Shown here: piece after piece, positions 18,613 to 28,446 of the stretch | How positions within the stretch are numbered: position 1 is the first letter of the stretch | Layout of the letters: each line of letters begins with the position of its first letter | Assembly: GCA_937904325.1 (NCBI GenBank) | Contig: CALGTK010000376.1 | Coordinates: 46,871-110,870, forward strand | DNA length: 64,000 nucleotides | From: an uncultured Planctomyces sp. | Lineage (GTDB): Bacteria > Planctomycetota > Planctomycetia > Planctomycetales > Planctomycetaceae | Direction: 5' to 3' | The notes under the pieces: generated by a model | Seen by the model: the letters and a program-made list of their open reading frames with translations, nothing else | Database searches by the model: none | What the model was told of the DNA's origin: nothing | Position numbers and translations under genes: made by a program

Positions 18613-19997
18613 TCACCAAGCGTAGCTCGCAGGACGGCGGACGCTTCTGAATCGGTAGTCACTCCGGTTGAGTAACCGGGTGCGAATGCGGCAACGACTT
18701 CGAAGTGTTGCTCGTTGAGCGCCATCGCTAGGAGATCTTCGGCTGCCAGAGTCTTTCGGCCAGCTCGGTCGGTTAAGGCAAAGTTGATTCCGGCGAGTCC
18801 TTGAAACGATCGATAGACGACTTCGGTACAAACAAGCCGGTCCGATCGTGTCAGATCAAAATCAAAGTCGTACGGTTTCCCATCGTGAAACAAAGCCCGG
18901 CAGATTGCTTCTTTGACGGCATCCCCGGACAGTCGCGGCCGGATCACCGTAATGGCGTCGGCAGCGAACGGCGAAGCCAGCGAGCGTATTCGGACTCCGT
19001 CTTTAAGTGCTTCAACGACCCGCCCGTTGCAGTTGGAATCGCAGTCAAGCAACCGTCGCCAGCGGTGCTGTCCATTGGGGTGATCGGGGATGCCCATTTG
19101 CTCAAGCTGGTCCGTTTGCCCGATGTAGAAAGCGGCGTGTGGCCAGAATCCGGGCAGGAAGTAGTTTGTAATCGCATACTCTTTTCTATTAACGAAAACG
19201 TCGCCAGGCTGAATCAAAGTTCGAACCTGGTCAGCAATCTCAGGTGGCAATTGAGGCTTGTGACCGATCTGCGTGAACTTTCCAGAGATCAGCCGCGACA
19301 CCGATTTCTGCAAACCGTACAACGCTCGCCCGATCAGATCGCGTCCACGCGTCTTCGCTTGCCGAGTGCGAGTTCGGACTCGCTCGACTGCATACTGGCG
19401 CAGATCGACGTTATGCATCGAGTAAAGCGATTGAGCTATCTCGATCAACGGTTCAACTTCTGTTCCAGCGGCAAGTTCAGTCAGAAATGACTTATTCGAA
19501 GTCCAATATTCACGTGCGTGATAAAGGTGCCAGGCATGAACGGGGCTCGTCAATGACGCCTGAATTCTGTCATAAGTTCCGCTCGGTATTCCAAACTGTG
19601 GCTCGGGCTCATTCAACTTATTTCGGACGATTGGCCGCTCACCGCAGTTGTGTCGAAGAAACCTGGCGGCATCGACAAGTACCATCACGCCCGTCCACGC
19701 CACAAGAAACGCAGCATTTCGATCATCATCCGACGAACGATTCGTATTCGAGCAATCGCGACTGGCCGACTCCTGATGAAGTGCCACGACAAGTTCGGTC
19801 AACGCGTTTCGCGACTGCCAGTACGAAACCAGCAACTGCCGAACGCGTTCATCTTCAGATGGAGTGAAGTAGCCTCGTTCGGTCGCCGCCCCAGTCTCCA
19901 GAAGATCCGTGGCGGTACGTTTCAATCGCTCAAAGTGATCGGCGATTCCGACGACAGTTCTTGTACCGCTGGTAATCGATTCAGGAAAGCTCATCAA
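18609..19997 (-). CDS. YiiX/YebB-like (NlpC/P60-superfamily) cysteine hydrolase
   Basis: IQPGDVFVNRKEYAITNYFLPGFWPHAAFYIG and CTEVVYRSFQGLAGINF match the permuted papain-like fold. Confidence 0.75.
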   Translation of the reverse strand: MMSFPESITSGTRTVVGIADHFERLKRTATDLLETGAATERGYFTPSEDERVRQLLVSYWQSRNALTELVVALHQESASRDCSNTNRSSDDDRNAAFLVAWTGVMVLVDAARFLRHNCGERPIVRNKLNEPEPQFGIPSGTYDRIQASLTSPVHAWHLYHAREYWTSNKSFLTELAAGTEVEPLIEIAQSLYSMHNVDLRQYAVERVRTRTRQAKTRGRDLIGRALYGLQKSVSRLISGKFTQIGHKPQLPPEIADQVRTLIQPGDVFVNRKEYAITNYFLPGFWPHAAFYIGQTDQLEQMGIPDHPNGQHRWRRLLDCDSNCNGRVVEALKDGVRIRSLASPFAADAITVIRPRLSGDAVKEAICRALFHDGKPYDFDFDLTRSDRLVCTEVVYRSFQGLAGINFALTDRAGRKTLAAEDLLAMALNEQHFEVVAAFAPGYSTGVTTDSEASAVLRATLGD

Positions 19998-20084
19998 GAA
20001 ACCGCTTCCGATCTTTCAAACAAGCACACGTACCAAACTACGCATACCGAACGAGAAACAGAACGAGTGGCAAAGTGCTGAACG

Positions 20085-21035
20085 TTACTTCCTAAGACTC
20101 CAGCTTGGATCAATTACCGGGTTCTCATGGGGAGCGCCAAGGATATCGCGATACAACTCTGGCCGCCGCGCCGCAAGATGTTTTCGCCCCATCGCCATCG
20201 CAATTTTTTCCGGAGTGCACAGCCCAGTCACTACTCCGTTACCGAGCGCATTGCATTCTGCAATCACATCGCCATTCGGATCGATAATCATTGAGTTGCC
20301 GTTGCGGATTTGATCGTCATCTACTCCGACCGGGTTTGTGAAGACAGCGTAGACACCATTGTCATACGCACGGGCGGGCAACCACTTCATCAGCCACTCG
20401 CGGCCCTTCGGCCCCATGAACTCTTGCCGCAGTGATTCCGGGTCTTCTGCGCGGCGATCCCAGACTTCACGCGACACTTCCCCCGAGCCTGGGATCGGCC
20501 AGTCCAGACAACATGTCACGTGAGGCATGAACACAACCTCTGCTCCGAGCTGCGCGACTGCCTGGACGTTGCACGCGAGATTATTGTCATAGCAGATAAG
20601 AATGCTGCACGTGCAACCTCGCAGTTGGAAAGTAACATACTCGTTGCCGCATGAAATGTGCGGATTGATGAATGCGTGCAGCTTGCGGAACTTCGCAACA
20701 AGCTGGTCTCCGTCCACGCAGACGTAGGTGTTGAAATACTGGTCACCTTCGCGTTCGATAAGCCCCGCCAGAACCGGAATTCTGAAATCGCCCGATATTT
20801 CCATCAGACGCTTGACGCTGGCACCGCCTGGGACGGATTCCGACAACTCGCCGATTTCTTCGCGAGACGACTTCCGCATGAACGAGTAAGCCGGGATGCA
20901 GACTTCGGGAAACGAAATAATGTCGGCCCCCTTTTTGACAGCCTCTTCGACAAGCCCGCTCATGACGCCCAGGTTGTACTCCTTGTCCGCATTCCGGACC
21001 TCAAACTGCGCCGCGGCAATCCGAATCTCTTCCAT
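20085..21035 (-). CDS. Carbon-nitrogen hydrolase (nitrilase superfamily)
   Basis: IISFPEVCIPAY (Glu), KFRKLHAF (Lys), CSILICYDNNLACN (Cys) triad segments. Confidence 0.9.
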   Translation of the reverse strand: MEEIRIAAAQFEVRNADKEYNLGVMSGLVEEAVKKGADIISFPEVCIPAYSFMRKSSREEIGELSESVPGGASVKRLMEISGDFRIPVLAGLIEREGDQYFNTYVCVDGDQLVAKFRKLHAFINPHISCGNEYVTFQLRGCTCSILICYDNNLACNVQAVAQLGAEVVFMPHVTCCLDWPIPGSGEVSREVWDRRAEDPESLRQEFMGPKGREWLMKWLPARAYDNGVYAVFTNPVGVDDDQIRNGNSMIIDPNGDVIAECNALGNGVVTGLCTPEKIAMAMGRKHLAARRPELYRDILGAPHENPVIDPSWSLRK

Positions 21036-21153
21036 CGTTCTTCGCCTTTTCCAGATTTCCCGGTATCCTCTAAATTCATGACTATCAGCACAGAGTAGAT
21101 GATGCAGAGCCTGGCGTTTACCGGTCAGCCTTGAACGAAAGTGTCCCTGACTA

Positions 21154-22626
21154 ATGATGCGACATTCAACGACAACTCAGGTGCAAGTGTCTCGACCGCA
21201 GCATGACGAGTATTGCCGCCGGAGTCTGCTGCAGGCGGGAGCTCTTGGTTTGTGCGGATGGGCCAGGGCTGGCGAAAGGCAGAAGGCACTGGCCCATCCG
21301 ATTTCGTCAACGGCGGAACATCCCGGATTTGGTCGAGCGAAACGGTGCCTGCTGCTCTACATATATGGGGCATGGAGTCAGCTCGACACGTTTGATCCGA
21401 AACCGCAGGCGCCGGCCGAGATTCGTGGCGACTTCAGCGCGATTGACTCGTCCGTACCCGGCGTACAGATTTGCGAACACCTGCCGAAAACCGCTCGCGT
21501 AGTCGATCACTGCACTCTGGTACGGTCAATGACTCATCCCTGGAACATTCACTCGGCGTCGTACACGCTGACTGGGAACGCAGATACTGAGAAAATCGAA
21601 GGACGGCAGCGACACCCCGATCAGTGGCCATATATTGGCAGTGTGGTGGACCATCTTGCGAGAAATGAGCATTTCGGGCCGGAAGAACCGGGCGTTCCTA
21701 ATAACGTCATGCTGCCGTGGCGGCAAAGTCTGTACGCAAGGCCAAACAAACGGTCAGGAACTTTCGGCGCTTTTCTAGGGACAAACCACGATCCATTGTG
21801 GACGGAGTTTCACGGCGAAGCTCCGCTCGGTGATCCGTTCCGAGCAATCACTCCGAAAGGTCGATTCACATTCGGCACGGGGAACGCGTCATCGCTGGCT
21901 AAGGACGCACTGACTCGCAGGCGGTCACTGCTGTCTGAATTCGAAAGACACTCTGCCCTCATGGACCGTTCACCTACCGTGGCCAGCTACACCGATCTGC
22001 GAGCACGGGCGATCGACTTTCTGGCCACGAGTAAGGTGCGAGATGCACTGGCTCTTGAACGAGAGCCCGTCTCTCTTCGCGAAGACTATGGCATGACATT
22101 GTTCGGCCAGGCCTGCCTGACGGCGCGTAGGCTACTTGAATCGGATGTCAAATTTGTGACAGTCGTGTGGGACGAATACGGCCAGACCGACGAAAGCTGG
22201 GACACTCACTACGATCACCATTCGCGCATGAAAGAGTTCCTGCTGCCCGGATTTGATCGAGCATTCTCAACGCTGATGATAGATTTGAAACAGCGAGGCC
22301 TGCTGGACGACACGTTTGTGCTGTGCCTCAGCGAGCACGGGCGCACGCCGCGTTTCGATCCAAGCAATGTCGGAGCCCCAGGCAGGGGACACTGGTCGCG
22401 GGCATACAGCCAGCTCTTCGCCGGAGCCGGCATTCCATGTGGGCAGGTAGTCGGAGAAAGCGACGCGATCGCCGGCGACGTCGTCAATCGTCCCATCAAT
22501 CCCAAAGACGTCCTGTGCACGGCTTATCATCTGCTCGGCGTAGATCCTCGCCGCGAACTGCTCGCTTCACCGGGTCGACCCGTTCCACTGGTCGCTGGAG
22601 GAAGCGTAATCCGCGAACTGCTGTAA
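21154..22626 (+). CDS. DUF1501 domain-containing protein
   Basis: CRRSLLQAGALGLCGW leader; CLLLYIYGAWSQLDTFDPKPQAPAEIRG; LCLSEHGRTPR...GRGHWSRAYSQLFAGAGIPCGQVVGESD. Confidence 0.9.
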   Translation: MMRHSTTTQVQVSRPQHDEYCRRSLLQAGALGLCGWARAGERQKALAHPISSTAEHPGFGRAKRCLLLYIYGAWSQLDTFDPKPQAPAEIRGDFSAIDSSVPGVQICEHLPKTARVVDHCTLVRSMTHPWNIHSASYTLTGNADTEKIEGRQRHPDQWPYIGSVVDHLARNEHFGPEEPGVPNNVMLPWRQSLYARPNKRSGTFGAFLGTNHDPLWTEFHGEAPLGDPFRAITPKGRFTFGTGNASSLAKDALTRRRSLLSEFERHSALMDRSPTVASYTDLRARAIDFLATSKVRDALALEREPVSLREDYGMTLFGQACLTARRLLESDVKFVTVVWDEYGQTDESWDTHYDHHSRMKEFLLPGFDRAFSTLMIDLKQRGLLDDTFVLCLSEHGRTPRFDPSNVGAPGRGHWSRAYSQLFAGAGIPCGQVVGESDAIAGDVVNRPINPKDVLCTAYHLLGVDPRRELLASPGRPVPLVAGGSVIRELL

Positions 22627-22653
22627 TTGGTGCGGTCGGCTCGCCAGAAACGC

Positions 22654-23841
22654 TCAGGCGAGGACTTCGGAAAGCTGGACCAGACGACTTCTCTCCGTGA
22701 GCGATTTCGCTCCGGCGTAAATCATCGCGGTGACGTCGAGGATTTCCTTGTGCGACGTCGGCTCAATTCGAGTGCTGATCATCTTGCGAAACGCTCTCGC
22801 CATGTTGAACATTTCATAGTGATGACCAAACCAGAAGTTGCCCTCGATCGCTGGCGAGTATCGATAAACGCCCTTCTGGAAATGCACGCTGGTTTCGTTG
22901 TATTTGTTACCGACTCGGAGGTCGGGACGACCGTACCAGATCTCAGCCGTTGGCCGATCGCCGTAAACCACCATTCCATGAGCGGCATTGCCCTGCGCGT
23001 GCAGACTGACAGCCTCAACTCCCGCCCCCAGCAACGTAACGACCGACCAGCACGGATGCTGACCATAAACAAACCAGCCTTCCGGCGAATACCCGCCCAT
23101 CATGCTGGCGACGACGTGCTGGATTTCGCCGAGTTCCCCTTTCGCCAGCAATCGGCGAACTTCTTCGACACCCCATTCGTAGCTGAAGATACTGCCGGAC
23201 ATGAGCGGGGCTTCATGCTTCTTCGCGAGTTCAAGGATGCTGCGTGTGCCGGCGACAGTCTTCCCAATCGGCTTGTCGCAGAACGTCGGAAGCCCTTTCT
23301 CAAGCCCCGGCGCTACGAGGTCGAAATGATCGTCGCCAGTCCCCGACGCATCTCCCAACCAGACGGCGTCAACCTCTTCGACCATCTGCTCCAGCGACTT
23401 CGCCACCTGAACGCCCGGAAACGAATCTGCGAATAGTTGCGAGACTTCCGGATCCGCTTCGTAATAATGCGTGATCCGACTGTCCGGAAACGGCAGGATT
23501 CCGAAATCGCACGCTGGATTTCGAACGATCTCTTCGAAGTACTTTTTGTTGCCAGGATCAAGATGTTTCTGTGCCGTCGGCAGATCGATCGTCGGATGCA
23601 GATATTGCGCGAAGTGCCACGTGTGACCATTAATATTCTGCGGCTTGCCATCCCGCCTGGCAGAGATCACGCCAATTCGCCACGACTTCCCGTCAGGCGG
23701 TAACGTCGCTCCATGCTCATCCGAAGCGGGTGCATCCTGTGCAGCAGCAGCAGCACCGGTAGCCGAAACTCCAGCAGTTACTCCAACCGCTGCCAACTGA
23801 GTCGCAGAGCGAAGTATCCAGTCACGACGATTCTCAGGCAT
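22654..23841 (-). CDS. Gfo/Idh/MocA family oxidoreductase with Tat-type leader
   Basis: RRDWILRSATQLAAVGVTAGVSA leader; WRIGVISARRDG; TFCDKPIGKTVAGTRSI. Confidence 0.85.
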   Translation of the reverse strand: MPENRRDWILRSATQLAAVGVTAGVSATGAAAAAQDAPASDEHGATLPPDGKSWRIGVISARRDGKPQNINGHTWHFAQYLHPTIDLPTAQKHLDPGNKKYFEEIVRNPACDFGILPFPDSRITHYYEADPEVSQLFADSFPGVQVAKSLEQMVEEVDAVWLGDASGTGDDHFDLVAPGLEKGLPTFCDKPIGKTVAGTRSILELAKKHEAPLMSGSIFSYEWGVEEVRRLLAKGELGEIQHVVASMMGGYSPEGWFVYGQHPCWSVVTLLGAGVEAVSLHAQGNAAHGMVVYGDRPTAEIWYGRPDLRVGNKYNETSVHFQKGVYRYSPAIEGNFWFGHHYEMFNMARAFRKMISTRIEPTSHKEILDVTAMIYAGAKSLTERSRLVQLSEVLA

Positions 23842-23904
23842 TCAGACAGCCTTCCCTATTGCCGACAACCAGAATCGGTGAGGTCGCCAACTGGTATGCC
23901 GACT

Positions 23905-25416
23905 CTACATTTTCGGAACAAATTTCAAAGCATAGAGGTCAGCGTCTTTCAGCACGAATCTCAGCCGAACTGTCTTGCCGGACAGGGTGCTGACATCCGA
24001 TCCGTTCTTCCATTCAACGATACGATCAATCTCATCGCCGAAAACTTCGGCACAATCAACAAGAGTAAAACCCGGCAACGGTTTGCCATCGGCATTCTGA
24101 ATCTCGACTCGTATATCGCCCGCCGCTGACGTGGCAAAGTTGATTTCCAATCGGTCGCCGGTGAACTTGATCGGTTTGGTGATCAGCTCTCCGCCCTTCC
24201 AACCGGCGTTGATAGAAACAAAGCCGTCCAGTCTCAGCGAGTAACGTCTGATCGCATTACTGTCGCCGGTCCACGAACCTTCCGACGCATATAGCGAAAT
24301 TTCATTCGGAGCCCCCGGCAACGCCGACTTCGTTTCGACGGCGTGCCAGGCAATGTAGTTGTGTCCATAGAGCCACGTCTCAGGTCGCTGCGGTCCCGGC
24401 TTGAGAAAGCCCTCGTTCCACCGTTCGAAGTGGACTCCATTTCGACTGGCCATCAACAGGCCTTCCGTCAGAGATGTTCCGTATCGAAGGTGCGCGGCCG
24501 CTCGCTTTTCGCGATGCTCAGGTTGTGGCAACGCTCGCATGGACGGCGACCAGCCGCGTTCGATGTAGCGTGTCGGAAAGCCGATCAGGATATGCGGAGC
24601 TCTGAAGTAAGGCCCGATCTGGTTCGTATAAAGATGCTCGACCGGCGAGTCTTCATACGTGAGATCCGCTTCGTCACTCCACGCCAGAAAGTCCGCCGAC
24701 GATGCCGTCCGGATAGCTCGGTAACCAGCCGGCTTCCACACCTTGCCGGTCGTGATGCCTCCGGTAAACGTTCGAAAGTAAGCTCGATACTTACCGGCAG
24801 ACTGATCCCAGAACGCCAGGTTCTGAGAATCAAAAGCTCCCTCGGTGACGACTGGCTCCTTTCGCATCAACGACCAGTGAATTCCGTCCGGCGAGTGAAA
24901 CGCGAACAACCCGCCTTCCGTCGCTGTTCCAGCCAACGCCTTAAACCGAGATTCCAGCGGACACCCTGGACGAGTATCGAGAAACGGAGCAAAGTTATGA
25001 ACGCCGACTCCAGTCCAAATAATGTTGTTTTCTTTAGAGCCGCCATGTTCGAACAGTTCGAGGTTCGGCTTCTTCCAATGGATGCCGTCCTTGCTCTCTG
25101 CGTAGCAGTAAACCTGCGTACCGGTTTTCAGTCGACCGTTTTCGACGCCGAGCTTCGAACCACGGTGATACATGCGGTAGACATCGCCGTCGTGAATGAC
25201 GCTGTGATATCCACTGCCCGCCCCTTCCCACGGAGCGTCATGAACAATCGAAATCTCCCGCGCCACTGGATGGTGCATTCGTCGCTGAGCGCCGACGAGC
25301 CTGTCAATCAATTGCCCATCAACAAACAGTTCCCGCCGGGCACCAATTTCAATGATTCCTTGTCCACGCACGGCAGCAGGAGCAATCAGTAAAGCAATAA
25401 GCAATGCAGTTCTCAT
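23905..25416 (-). CDS. Secreted protein, probable glycosyl-hydrolase-like beta-propeller
   Basis: Signal peptide MRTALLIALLIAPAAVRGQG; GARRELFVDGQLIDRLVGAQRRMHHPVAREISIVHDAPWEGAGSGYHSVIHDGDVYRMYHRG, typical of planctomycete secreted propeller proteins. Confidence 0.8.
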   Translation of the reverse strand: MRTALLIALLIAPAAVRGQGIIEIGARRELFVDGQLIDRLVGAQRRMHHPVAREISIVHDAPWEGAGSGYHSVIHDGDVYRMYHRGSKLGVENGRLKTGTQVYCYAESKDGIHWKKPNLELFEHGGSKENNIIWTGVGVHNFAPFLDTRPGCPLESRFKALAGTATEGGLFAFHSPDGIHWSLMRKEPVVTEGAFDSQNLAFWDQSAGKYRAYFRTFTGGITTGKVWKPAGYRAIRTASSADFLAWSDEADLTYEDSPVEHLYTNQIGPYFRAPHILIGFPTRYIERGWSPSMRALPQPEHREKRAAAHLRYGTSLTEGLLMASRNGVHFERWNEGFLKPGPQRPETWLYGHNYIAWHAVETKSALPGAPNEISLYASEGSWTGDSNAIRRYSLRLDGFVSINAGWKGGELITKPIKFTGDRLEINFATSAAGDIRVEIQNADGKPLPGFTLVDCAEVFGDEIDRIVEWKNGSDVSTLSGKTVRLRFVLKDADLYALKFVPKM

Positions 25417-25684
25417 AGCAACCTTCCGAAAGGGGATCGATTTGTCCTTGAAAGCTATCGAATCACAACAGTCTAAGCCACGAACAACAGCCCAGCACTC
25501 GCCTCTGTGGTAAGGAAAATACGGAAAGAAATTTACACTTCTTACTTGCCCCTTTGAGTCCACAAAACAACTCAAAAAAGTTAAGTTTTTGCGTCCCGCT
25601 AATTGCTACGTTAACGGTAATGCTTGTGATGAGGTTGCTTGAGAACAGCCCGTGACATGCCAGAAAATGTCGGCAAACAATCAT

Positions 25685-26341
25685 ATGAGATCAACATCGC
25701 TCACCATCATCACGTTCGCTGCTGTGTCTTGTAGTACAATTCACGCCAATGCCGAAAAAGCTCCTCTAAGCCTGAGTGAATTGCAAAAATCGGACTTGAT
25801 CGTTGTCGGAAGCATAAGACGAATCCGAATTGAATCGGAACGTTCACGATTCGAGAACGCTTTCGGAAACTACGACTGGGGAATTTATGTCACTTTGGCA
25901 ATTGAGAATGTCGAGAAAGGTCAACTTGCGGATACCGAGATTGAGTTCAGGTGCTTCCGCGTCAAATCCCGTCGGCGTGCAATGGAGTACTTCTCACCAA
26001 GCGGACATCGCCCGATTCCCAGCATAGGCACAAGAGTTCGCGTTTTTCTGTACGGAGAAAAGCAAAAATGGTCGGCGGCGTTACCTAACGGAATCACACC
26101 ACCTGAGGCAAACGATGACGAGAGCGTCTGGCCAGATGGTCGCCTTACTGACGCTGCTGAAATAAGTGATCTCCGAAGCTTGCTCTATACGTACATCTTA
26201 CCGCTTGAATTATGGGGAATTCTGATATTTACCGCTGGCCCTGTCGCCATTGGGGCAATCATTTTCACACGTAAGTTCAGGCGACGCACACCGGAAGTGC
26301 CAAACGCGACAGGAAAAAATGCTGGACCGGACGGCGAATGA
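25685..26341 (+). CDS. Hypothetical protein with signal peptide and C-terminal TM segment
   Basis: MRSTSLTIITFAAVSCSTIHANA leader; LYTYILPLELWGILIFTAGPVAIGAIIFTRKFRRR TM segment; plausible coding composition. Confidence 0.6.
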   Translation: MRSTSLTIITFAAVSCSTIHANAEKAPLSLSELQKSDLIVVGSIRRIRIESERSRFENAFGNYDWGIYVTLAIENVEKGQLADTEIEFRCFRVKSRRRAMEYFSPSGHRPIPSIGTRVRVFLYGEKQKWSAALPNGITPPEANDDESVWPDGRLTDAAEISDLRSLLYTYILPLELWGILIFTAGPVAIGAIIFTRKFRRRTPEVPNATGKNAGPDGE

Positions 26342-26772
26342 TGTCCATACCAAAACCCGCGTCTTTCGCGTGCCGGTCAACTTTATCGTTATGCCGATAA
26401 ACATGGTCGAGTTTCAACTGTGGACTATCGTGCGGTAAACCAAATGCGTGACCGAATTCGTGCATGATCCCCTTGAGAGTCCGATCGGTAAATAGCGGCA
26501 TTGCCAGCGTCTCGGTCGCTTCGCCGAAATGCGATTTCGCTGAGTTCTCCGCATTGCGCAGAAAACTATTTTCTCTGACAGGCTGTGGTCCCACGCTTTC
26601 ATACATGTAACCAGCATTGCTTCGGTGTACCCGACAACCTGAGTAGTGACTTCGCCACGCCGGACGGAGCGTCAACATCGGCTGAAGTGAGGAAGACAAT
26701 CTACACGCTGGGCATCTTCGCCTGAGCCACCACAGGTATAGAAACCAAGGCAATCAGCCGGAGAATTCTCAT
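26277..26772 (-). pseudogene. Secreted zinc metalloprotease (HExxHxxGxxHD, metzincin/matrixin-like) relic
   Basis: ATG at 26772 encodes MRILRLIALVSIPVVAQAKMPSV then TAG; another frame carries GIMHEFGHAFGLPHDSPQLKLDHVYRHND. Signal peptide and catalytic motif are in different frames. Confidence 0.65.
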
Positions 26773-27019
26773 CGGTTATCGGCCTCAAATTAAGCGTGCA
26801 TGCTCACCTTAGCTAGCAGACTCGTGCCAGTAGTAACTCGATCCAGGTGATAACTCTAAGTCAATAATCGAGGATCTTTGACGTGGATCGACTGCCCGAA
26901 GGAACGAGGACGAAATAAATCCCCGATAGTGGCACGACACTCCGTATCGTCTGCCCATGGCTGATTGGACCGACGGAGTCACATGCCGCAGAAAACGGGA
27001 AGGTATTTCAAACAATTCT

Positions 27020-28369
27020 CTAAGCGAAGAGATCGTGGACGACGTTACCGCCCTCGGGGCCAGTGAGGCGGTGTTCGCGGCCTGCGTGCCAGTATTTGAG
27101 ATCGTTAGGAGGAAGTCCCATCAGATGCAGGATCGTGGCGTGCAGATCTCGAAAGTGTACTTTTCCTTCGACTGCTCTCGCTCCCGTCGGGTCAGTTTTT
27201 CCGTGAACATATCCTCGTTTCACTCCGCCGCCAGCCAGCCAGAAAGTGAAGCCGCGAGCGTTGTGACCCGTTTCGTTCTTACCGTCTTCCGGCGTCAGCC
27301 CCGGGCGTCCAAATTCGCCTCCCCAGACGACCAGCGTATCGTCAAGCAAACCCCGCTGTTTGAGATCACCGAGCAACGCTGCGATCGGAGCGTCCGTCAC
27401 ATGACAGTTTGCTTGCAGATCGCGGCGATGATTTTTGTGTTGATCCCAACTGCCGTGGCTAACCTCGATGAATCGAACTCCGGCTTCGGCAAATCGGCGA
27501 GCCAGTAAACACTGTCGGCCGAAGTCCGAAACCTTGCAGGTGCCCGTTGCTTTTTTCTGTTGGCCGACGCAATAAGTTTCCAGGGTCGCCTTCGATTCTG
27601 TCGATATGTCAAGCAAGTCCGGAGCGACGGACTGCATGCGGAAACCCAACTCCATCGACTGAATAACGCTTTCCAGTTTCTGGTCAGTTGGCCGTCGCTT
27701 CAGGTGACCGCGGTTCAGCATCTGTACGAAGTCAAGCTGTCGCCGCTTGGCCGACAACGGAAGATGATCGCTGCCGACGTTGCTGACCGTCGCGAGGCTC
27801 ATACTTTCGCCGTTCACGCCGATCGGAGTTCCGTTGTAAATCGACGGTAGAAACGCACTGGAGTAAATCGAACTTTTCGAAGTGTTTAGACTGATGAAGC
27901 CCGGCAGATTCTGATTCTCAGTCCCCAGCCCGTAACTGATCCACGACCCAAGACTCGGCCGTTTCCTCAATCGGTCTCCGGTGTGAAGCTGAAGAAATGA
28001 TTGCGCGTGAATTCCGGTGTCGGCATGCATTCCGTTAATCACACACAGATCGTCGGCAAACTTAGCAGTATCCGGTAGTAGTTCGGAAATACTCAGCCCG
28101 CTCTCACCATGCTGACGAAATTGGAATACCGAACCGGGATGCTTCTTCTTTCCCGTCTGCGGCTTGCAATCAAATGTGTCGAGATGAGCCGGGCCTCCGC
28201 TCATACAGAGAAAGATCACTCGCTTCGCACGAGCGGCCAGCGTCGGCGTTTGGGCCTCAAGACCACTATCCGATGCTGCCGCAACCTGTTCGCCACAAAG
28301 AGCGTTCAGGGCAAGCCCACCGAAACCGCAGGAAGTTGACTGAAGCATTGCTCGACGTGAGAAACTCAT
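27020..28369 (-). CDS. DUF1501 domain-containing protein
   Basis: [24 protein letters not shown] leader; [28 protein letters not shown]-like segment; [40 protein letters not shown]. Confidence 0.92.
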   Translation of the reverse strand: MSFSRRAMLQSTSCGFGGLALNALCGEQVAAASDSGLEAQTPTLAARAKRVIFLCMSGGPAHLDTFDCKPQTGKKKHPGSVFQFRQHGESGLSISELLPDTAKFADDLCVINGMHADTGIHAQSFLQLHTGDRLRKRPSLGSWISYGLGTENQNLPGFISLNTSKSSIYSSAFLPSIYNGTPIGVNGESMSLATVSNVGSDHLPLSAKRRQLDFVQMLNRGHLKRRPTDQKLESVIQSMELGFRMQSVAPDLLDISTESKATLETYCVGQQKKATGTCKVSDFGRQCLLARRFAEAGVRFIEVSHGSWDQHKNHRRDLQANCHVTDAPIAALLGDLKQRGLLDDTLVVWGGEFGRPGLTPEDGKNETGHNARGFTFWLAGGGVKRGYVHGKTDPTGARAVEGKVHFRDLHATILHLMGLPPNDLKYWHAGREHRLTGPEGGNVVHDLFA

Positions 28370-28446
28370 CTTCTGATCCCGTTCAGAGGACTGTCTATTC
28401 GAAAGTGCTTGACGGGCGCAGGAAGCTACCATCGCACCTCGGTCTA

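Noticed and set aside
24343-25392. 349-aa plus-strand ORF antisense to the secreted propeller protein
   Set aside because: Arg/Ser-rich shadow frame; the opposite strand has a signal peptide and coherent family-like sequence.
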